Source: Lumbricus rubellus | Lineage: Eukaryota; Annelida; Clitellata; Crassiclitellata; Lumbricidae | Assembly (NCBI GenBank): GCA_945859605.1 | Contig: OX243822.1 | Location: forward strand, 27,217,998 to 27,281,997 | Direction of reading: 5' to 3' | DNA length: 64,000 nt | Part shown: positions 11,630 to 20,183 of the stretch, in pieces | Layout of the letters: every line of letters starts with the position of its first letter | How positions within the stretch are numbered: position 1 is the first letter of the stretch | Program-made: the position numbers and the translations under genes | Notes under the pieces: generated by a model | Database searches by the model: none | The model's input: only the letters and a program-made list of their open reading frames with translations | What the model was told of the DNA's origin: nothing

Positions 11630-14600
11630 TGTATGTATGTATGTATGTATGTATGTATGTATGTATGTATGTATGTATGTATGTATGTATGTATGTATGT
11701 ATGTATGTATGTATGTATGTATGTATGTATGTATGTATGTATGTATGTATGTATGTATGTATGTATGTATGTATGTATGTATGTATGTATGTATGTATGT
11801 ATGTATGTATGTATGTATGTATGTATGTATGTATGTATGTATGTATGTATGTATGTATGTATGTATGTATGTATGTATGTATGTATGTATGTATGTATGT
11901 ATGTATGTATGTATGTATGTTTGTATGTATGTATGTATGTATGTATGTATGTATGTATGTATGTATGTATGTATGTATGTATGTATGGATGGATGCATAC
12001 ATTACATACATACACACATACATACTGTACATACATACATACATACATACATACTCTGTTTGTATGTATGTTTGCATGTAAGGCATGTATACTATAGGAC
12101 CTATATAGTGTATGCAAGACCTGTATATATACTTCTATCTGTATATCATGAATTGCTTAACTGTATCCTATACATTTGATCTGTCTATTTAACTGTATAG
12201 GCTACGCTGCATAATGTCATTAGTAGGTAAGAAAGGCGGGGATGACCTCCACTTCTAGGAACGTCGCCAGCGGCGACTTCGAGGAAACGCGCCGGCGGCG
12301 CCTTCTAGGCCACGCCTCCTAGGCTTCTAGGTCTTCTAGGCCACGCCCACCCAGGCTGCTAGGCTATTACGTCATACATAATTAGCATACAGGCTAGTAG
12401 AGGACTTCCAGGAACGGCCTATCTGGCTACTAGGACTTCTAGGCTATGGGCCAAGGCTTACACTGGAGCGCTTCTAGGCCACACCTACCTAGGTAATAGG
12501 CTACAGGCTATGGCTTATGGGCCACTAGCGCGCTTCTAGGGAACGCCTTCTCGCCTTGTAGTGCTTCCAGGAACCCTAATTATTATGCTAATATGCTAAT
12601 TACCTATTATGCACACACTGGTCCGGCCTATTCCAGAAAGCGGCGACCAATCGGCGAGCGTGAATTTCATTAGCCCAGAAAGCTGCAGCCAACCGACCCT
12701 GGCTAAGGAGACACTACCACCCATTCTGCATGCTGCACTGGCTTCCACGCATCACAATCTCCCACCCATTATTCCTTCAGACATCAATTTCTCTATCTCG
12801 GCATATCTCCGCGCCATTCCAACCCACGCGCCCAGCCATATCTCCTTCTTTTAGGTGTATTATTTCACTCTACAGCATCTAACATCACCCTCCAACCCTC
12901 CATTCCACCCCTCCACACATGCAAATTTGCATTATATGCATAATAATCAACCAAACAGGAAGCGGCGAGCCCTAACAACGGGCCAATCGGGAAGCGAGAA
13001 ACCCTAAGTATGCCATCTCTCTCTCCCTTCACAGCCCTCAACCTCACCCGCCAACCCTCCACTCCACTTTCCCCACCCAAAACTAGATATTTTCACATAA
13101 GTGCCAACCAACCAAAAGCGAGAAACCTAGAAACCGACCAGCAAGGAGTCGAGAACGCCTAGGGACAGTCTCTCTCTCCCTCTATAGCATTCCACCTCAC
13201 CCTCCAAACCTCCATTCCAACCTCCCCACCCAAAACTAGGTATTTTACACCTAAGTCCTAGCCAACCAAAAGCGAGAAACCTAGAAACCGACCAATAAGG
13301 AGTCGAGAACGCCTAGGGACGACCTCTCTCTCCCTCTATAGCATTCTACCTCACCCACCGCCCCTCCATTCCAGACCTCTATACACAAATTTATCCTATA
13401 CGACTAAGAACTGACCAATCGGGAGGCGGCAAATCCTAGTGACGAGCCAATCAGGACGCGAGAATTTCTGTGCATACCTTAAAAATATTGCTATTATTCA
13501 CCATTTTATTTAAAAATAGTCATAAATCAGGTATTTATACATTTAAATTAACTAAAAGTGTAACATATATTCAGCATTTCCTACAAAATTATTCAAAAAT
13601 ATAGTAGTCAACAACAATCTTCTTCATCTTTTCGTATTCATATAAGTCCAAACACAGTATGAACTTCCAACAGGGCATTACCATCATAGTCACAGACAAC
13701 CTTTCTTGCGCAGCTAAGTTCAAATACTACAAACTCACTCACCCTTCCAGTCCCAATATGAAGCCCTTACCACATTTCTTATACGATCAAGTCCAAAAAC
13801 CGAAGAATCACTCAACCTTCCATTCCCAATATGGGCACTTTACCAATTTTTCAGCATAGTCAAGGCCAAAAACCGAAGAATCACTCAACCTTTCATTCCC
13901 AATATGGGCACTTTACCAATTTTTCAGCATAGTCAAACACAAAAACCGAAGAATCACTCAACCTTCCATTCCCAATATGGACACTTTACCAATTTTTCAG
14001 CATAGTCAAACACAAAAACCGAAGAATCACTCAACCTTCCTTTCCTCATATGGGCACGTTACCAACTTTTCAGCATAGTCAAACACAAAAATCCAAGAAT
14101 CACTCAACCTTCCTTTCCTCATATGGCGACTTTCCCAACTTTCCCAACTTTCACGCATAATCAAGTCCAAAAACCGAAGAATCACTCAACCTTCCTTTCC
14201 TCATATGGGCACGGGACCAACTTTCACGCATAGTCAAACGCAAAAACTCAAGAATCACTCAACCGTCCTTTCCTCATATGGGCACGGTACCAATTTTCCC
14301 GCATAGTCAAACGCAAAAACTGAAGAAGCACTCACCCTTCCATTCCTCATATGGTGACTTGCCCAACTTTCACGCATAGTCAAACGTAAAAATCTAAGAA
14401 TCACTCAACCTTCCTTTCCTCATATGGGCACTTTACCAATTTTCCCGCATAGTCAAACGCAAAAACCGAAGAAGCACTCAGCCTTCCAGACCCAATATGA
14501 CAACTTTGTCAACTTTCGCGCGCGCTCAAACTCAAAAATCCAAGAATCACTCAACCTTCCTTTCCTCATATGGCAACCTCCCCAACTTTTGCGCTTAGTC

Positions 14601-14824
14601 AAACGCAAAAACCGAAGAAGTGCTCAACCTTCCTTTCCCAATATGACGCCCTTTAGCAATCATCTGCACCCAAGGCGGCGCCCACAAAACCTTTCCTGTA
14701 CATGCACGCTCAAATAACGAACACACACGCAATTTTTCACACACGCTAAGTCCAATTAACACAAATACACACCATTTCCAATCGCAAGATGGCACACCTT
14801 CAGACTTTTACACACACAAGCACA

Positions 14825-14885
<61 letters not shown>

Positions 14886-17285
14886 AAGGCCCATGAAACT
14901 CTCAACCTTCTGCTCCCAAGGAATTTCTTCCACATATCGGAATATTCAAGTAACTCATATAACTTTCCAACTCCAAAGATGGCGCACTAGCTAGCTTTCT
15001 TGGTCATGTAAGAGTACAAACCACAGAATCGTCACACATGTCTTTCGACAGGTGGCGCGTTTTCTTATATCTTAACATAATACATATCAAATATACGAAA
15101 TTCAACAAGCATGTATTCAACAACACGTACCTTTTCAATATGCGTGCGAACGAGTGGAAGTGGTAAAGGTCGAGAGGAGGGTGGGTAAAGCACATAGGGG
15201 CATGAACCTTCAATTTCTAACATATACACATATACTTTGATCAAATTTTCTAACTTAGGATATCAACTTTGCATGTAACAGCGAAGAATGTAAGTTGTGT
15301 AAGTCAAACATTTGAAGCGTATGGACCAAAAGTGGGTCGAATTGAACTTTGGCAATATAAAATTATGCATATGTTAGATGTGCATATGTACAGGACGTGA
15401 ACTTTTCAATGTAATACACGAACTTTTACCATTGTACGAAGTCAAACTTGTAATTTACGAAACATGAAACCCAGAAATCCATTTTGAATGTGGCAATTTG
15501 GAGAAATATGGGGTGGGGGAAGTGTGTATTCTTAAGTTTGTGGAAACAAAGGCACACATTATTTGTGATATGTCAACAATTTTGGTAAAGTACGAACTTA
15601 GCGAGCGAAGAAATGCAACTTAGGGTTACAAGTGGCCAATTGCAGCGCTTTTTAGGGTTGAGAGTGCTAAGTTGGTGAAGCGAAGGGGTGGGGCGAGTGT
15701 TTCATTCTTAAGTTTGCGAAAACAAAGGTGTTCATTATTTGTAACATGACACCAATTTGGTAAAATGCCAAAATATTGTACGAAGAAACACGAATTAGGG
15801 GTACGAGTGGGGCATTGCAACGCGTATTAGGGTTAGAAGACGCGCGAAACTTAGCAGAAATCTGAATTCGTCAACTCTGAAAACGCTAAGTCCGAAATTT
15901 TCACCGTGTAAATTCGACCGGCGGCGCCTTCGAGCGGTGCGGCGGCTACGGCGGCGAGCGCCCCGCCCCACACGGTCAACCTCGGCCCCTGCCGCGAGGA
16001 GACGACGAGGCCCGCTTTCCCAATTAGATCAGGCTTTGACTCGTAGAAGTTAAAGTCGAATACGCTCCGACACAAGTCTTTCAAAAATTTCAATCACCCG
16101 AAATACGCATGAGTCTTTAACTTCATACGTGCCAAAGCAGGATCGATTGGGATCGCGTGCCACGTCGTCAACCTCGCCGCAGGGGCCGCGGTCGTCCGTG
16201 AGGGACGGGGCGCTCGCCGCCGTAGCCGCCGCACCGCTCGAAGGCGCCGCCGGTCGAATTTACACGGTGAAAATTTCGGACTTAGCGTTTTCAGAGTTGA
16301 CGAATTCAGATTTCTGCTAAGTTTCGCGCGTCTTCTAACCCTAATACGCGTTGCAATGCCCCACTCGTACCCCTAATTCGTGTTTCTTCGTACAATATTT
16401 TGGCATTTTACCAAATTGGTGTCATGTTACAAATAATGAACACCTTTGTTTTCGCAAACTTAAGAATGAAACACTCGCCCCACCCCTGCGCTTCACCAAC
16501 TTAGCACTCTCAACCCTAAAAAGCGCTGCAATTGGCCACTTGTAACCCTAAGTTGCATTTCTTCGCTCGCTAAGTTCGTACTTTACCAAAATTGTTGACA
16601 TATCACAAATAATGTGTGCCTTTGTTTCCACAAACTTAAGAATACACACTTCCCCCACCCCATATTTCTCCAAATTGCCACATTCAAAATGGATTTCTGG
16701 GTTTCATGTTTCGTAAATTACAAGTTTGACTTCGTACAATGGTAAAAGTTCGTGTATTACATTGAAAAGTTCACGTCCTGTACATATGCACATCTAACAT
16801 ATGCATAATTTTATATTGCCAAAGTTCAATTCGACCCACTTTTGGTCCATACGCTTCAAATGTTTGACTTACACAACTTACATTCTTCGCTGTTACATGC
16901 AAAGTTGATATCCTAAGTTAGAAAATTTGATCAAAGTATATGTGTATATGTTAGAAATTGAAGGTTCATGCCCCTATGTGCTTTACCCACCCTCCTCTCG
17001 ACCTTTACCACTTCCACTCGTTCGCACGCATATTGAAAAGGTACGTGTTGTTGAATACATGCTTGTTGAATTTCGTATATTTGATATGTAATATGTTAAG
17101 ATATAAGAAAACGCGCCACCTGTCGAAAGACATGTGTGACGATTCTGTGGTTTGTACTCTTACATGACCAAGAAAGCTAGCTAGTGCGCCATCTTTGGAG
17201 TTGGAAAGTTATATGAGTTACTTGAATATTCCGATATGTGGAAGAAATTCCTTGGGAGCAGAAGGTTGAGAGTTTCATGGGCCTT

Positions 17286-17330
<45 letters not shown>

Positions 17331-19991
17331 TGTGCTTGTGTGTGTAAAAGTCTGAAGGTGTGCCATCTTGCGATTGGAAATGGTGTGTATTTGTGTTAAT
17401 TGGACTTAGCGTGTGTGAAAAATTGCGTGTGTGTTCGTTATTTGAGCGTGCATGTACAGGAAAGGTTTTGTGGGCGCCGCCTTGGGTGCAGATGATTGCT
17501 AAAGGGCGTCATATTGGGAAAGGAAGGTTGAGCACTTCTTCGGTTTTTGCGTTTGACTAAGCGCAAAAGTTGGGGAGGTTGCCATATGAGGAAAGGAAGG
17601 TTGAGTGATTCTTGGATTTTTGAGTTTGAGCGCGCGCGAAAGTTGACAAAGTTGTCATATTGGGTCTGGAAGGCTGAGTGCTTCTTCGGTTTTTGCGTTT
17701 GACTATGCGGGAAAATTGGTAAAGTGCCCATATGAGGAAAGGAAGGTTGAGTGATTCTTAGATTTTTACGTTTGACTATGCGTGAAAGTTGGGCAAGTCA
17801 CCATATGAGGAATGGAAGGGTGAGTGCTTCTTCAGTTTTTGCGTTTGACTATGCGGGAAAATTGGTACCGTGCCCATATGAGGAAAGGACGGTTGAGTGA
17901 TTCTTGAGTTTTTGCGTTTGACTATGCGTGAAAGTTGGTCCCGTGCCCATATGAGGAAAGGAAGGTTGAGTGATTCTTCGGTTTTTGGACTTGATTATGC
18001 GTGAAAGTTGGGAAAGTTGGGAAAGTCGCCATATGAGGAAAGGAAGGTTGAGTGATTCTTGGATTTTTGTGTTTGACTATGCTGAAAAGTTGGTAACGTG
18101 CCCATATGAGGAAAGGAAGGTTGAGTGATTCTTCGGTTTTTGTGTTTGACTATGCTGAAAAATTGGTAAAGTGTCCATATTGGGAATGGAAGGTTGAGTG
18201 ATTCTTCGGTTTTTGTGTTTGACTATGCTGAAAAATTGGTAAAGTACCCATATTGGGAATGAAAGGTTGAGTGATTCTTCGGTTTTTGGCCTTGACTATG
18301 CTGAAAAATTGGTAAAGTGCCCATATTGGGAATGGAAGGTTGAGTGATTCTTCGGTTTTTGGACTTGATCGTATAAGAAATGTGGTAAGGGCTTCATATT
18401 GGGACTGGAAGGGTGAGTGAGTTTGTAGTATTTGAACTTAGCTGCGCAAGAAAGGTTGTCTGTGACTATGATGGTAATGCCCTGTTGGAAGTTCATACTG
18501 TGTTTGGACTTATATGAATACGAAAAGATGAAGAAGATTGTTGTTGACTACTATATTTTTGAATAATTTTGTAGGAAATGCTGAATATATGTTACACTTT
18601 TAGTTAATTTAAATGTATAAATACCTGATTTATGACTATTTTTAAATAAAATGGTGAATAATAGCAATATTTTTAAGGTATGCACAGAAATTCTCGCGTC
18701 CTGATTGGCTCGTCACTAGGATTTGCCGCCTCCCGATTGGTCAGTTCTTAGTCGTATAGGATAAATTTGTGTATAGAGGTCTGGAATGGAGGGGCGGTGG
18801 GTGAGGTAGAATGCTATAGAGGGAGAGAGAGGTCGTCCCTAGGCGTTCTCGACTCCTTATTGGTCGGTTTCTAGGTTTCTCGCTTTTGGTTGGCTAGGAC
18901 TTAGGTGTAAAATACCTAGTTTTGGGTGGGGAGGTTGGAATGGAGGTTTGGAGGGTGAGGTGGAATGCTATAGAGGGAGAGAGAGACTGTCCCTAGGCGT
19001 TCTCGACTCCTTGCTGGTCGGTTTCTAGGTTTCTCGCTTTTGGTTGGTTGGCACTTATGTGAAAATATCTAGTTTTGGGTGGGGAAAGTGGAGTGGAGGG
19101 TTGGCGGGTGAGGTTGAGGGCTGTGAAGGGAGAGAGAGATGGCATACTTAGGGTTTCTCGCTTCCCGATTGGCCCGTTGTTAGGGCTCGCCGCTTCCTGT
19201 TTGGTTGATTATTATGCATATAATGCAAATTTGCATGTGTGGAGGGGTGGAATGGAGGGTTGGAGGGTGATGTTAGATGCTGTAGAGTGAAATAATACAC
19301 CTAAAAGAAGGAGATATGGCTGGGCGCGTGGGTTGGAATGGCGCGGAGATATGCCGAGATAGAGAAATTGATGTCTGAAGGAATAATGGGTGGGAGATTG
19401 TGATGCGTGGAAGCCAGTGCAGCATGCAGAATGGGTGGTAGTGTCTCCTTAGCCAGGGTCGGTTGGCTGCAGCTTTCTGGGCTAATGAAATTCACGCTCG
19501 CCGATTGGTCGCCGCTTTCTGGAATAGGCCGGACCAGTGTGTGCATAATAGGTAATTAGCATATTAGCATAATAATTAGGGTTCCTGGAAGCACTACAAG
19601 GCGAGAAGGCGTTCCCTAGAAGCGCGCTAGTGGCCCATAAGCCATAGCCTGTAGCCTATTACCTAGGTAGGTGTGGCCTAGAAGCGCTCCAGTGTAAGCC
19701 TTGGCCCATAGCCTAGAAGTCCTAGTAGCCAGATAGGCCGTTCCTGGAAGTCCTCTACTAGCCTGTATGCTAATTATGTATGACGTAATAGCCTAGCAGC
19801 CTGGGTGGGCGTGGCCTAGAAGACCTAGAAGCCTAGGAGGCGTGGCCTAGAAGGCGCCGCCGGCGCGTTTCCTCGAAGTCGCCGCTGGCGACGTTCCTAG
19901 AAGTGGAGGTCATCCCCGCCTTTCTTACCTACTGTCATTAATCAAGCTGCCATGAAGAGGCGTCACGTAAATTATTCAGCTACGTTTGCTG

Positions 19992-20035
<44 letters not shown>

Positions 20036-20149
20036 CTATATATATAATTATCTCTGTTGACTATATATATATGTATAAATATATATATAATTATCTCTGT
20101 TGACCATATATATACATGTATAGGTATATATATATACATGTATATGTAT

Positions 20150-20183
<34 letters not shown>

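Larger units (their letters stand above)
12222..19933. mobile_element. 7.7-kb palindromic (fold-back) transposon, AG...CT ends
   Basis: The left arm (12222-15965) and right arm (16206-19933) are reverse complements. Positions pair as x + y = 32155 outside the CA run and 32171 inside it. I saw only about three single-base differences plus a 16-base difference in a CA/GT run. The ends are AGTAGGTAAGAAAGG and its complement, flanked by GTCATT on both sides. AG...CT-type ends with a 6-bp duplication are reported for Polintons/Mavericks; very long terminal repeats with internal tandem repeats recall Foldback/TU elements. No polymerase, integrase, ATPase or capsid-like frame is present, so it would be non-autonomous. 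It lies wholly inside receptor intron 4. Confidence 0.85.

Noticed and set aside
13735..14670. CRISPR-like array
   Set aside because: The ~72-base units repeat along their whole length with no unique spacers, inside an animal transposon.
12609..19546. Pairs of identical short frames at mirrored positions (for example 12609-12854 and 19301-19546)
   Set aside because: They are the same sequence in the two palindrome arms. None exceeds 100 codons or resembles a protein, so they are not evidence of genes.
12222..19933. Assembly artefact (false inverted join)
   Set aside because: The 6-bp duplication outside both ends, the 16-base CA/GT length difference and the diverged centre all argue for a real element, though long reads would settle it.
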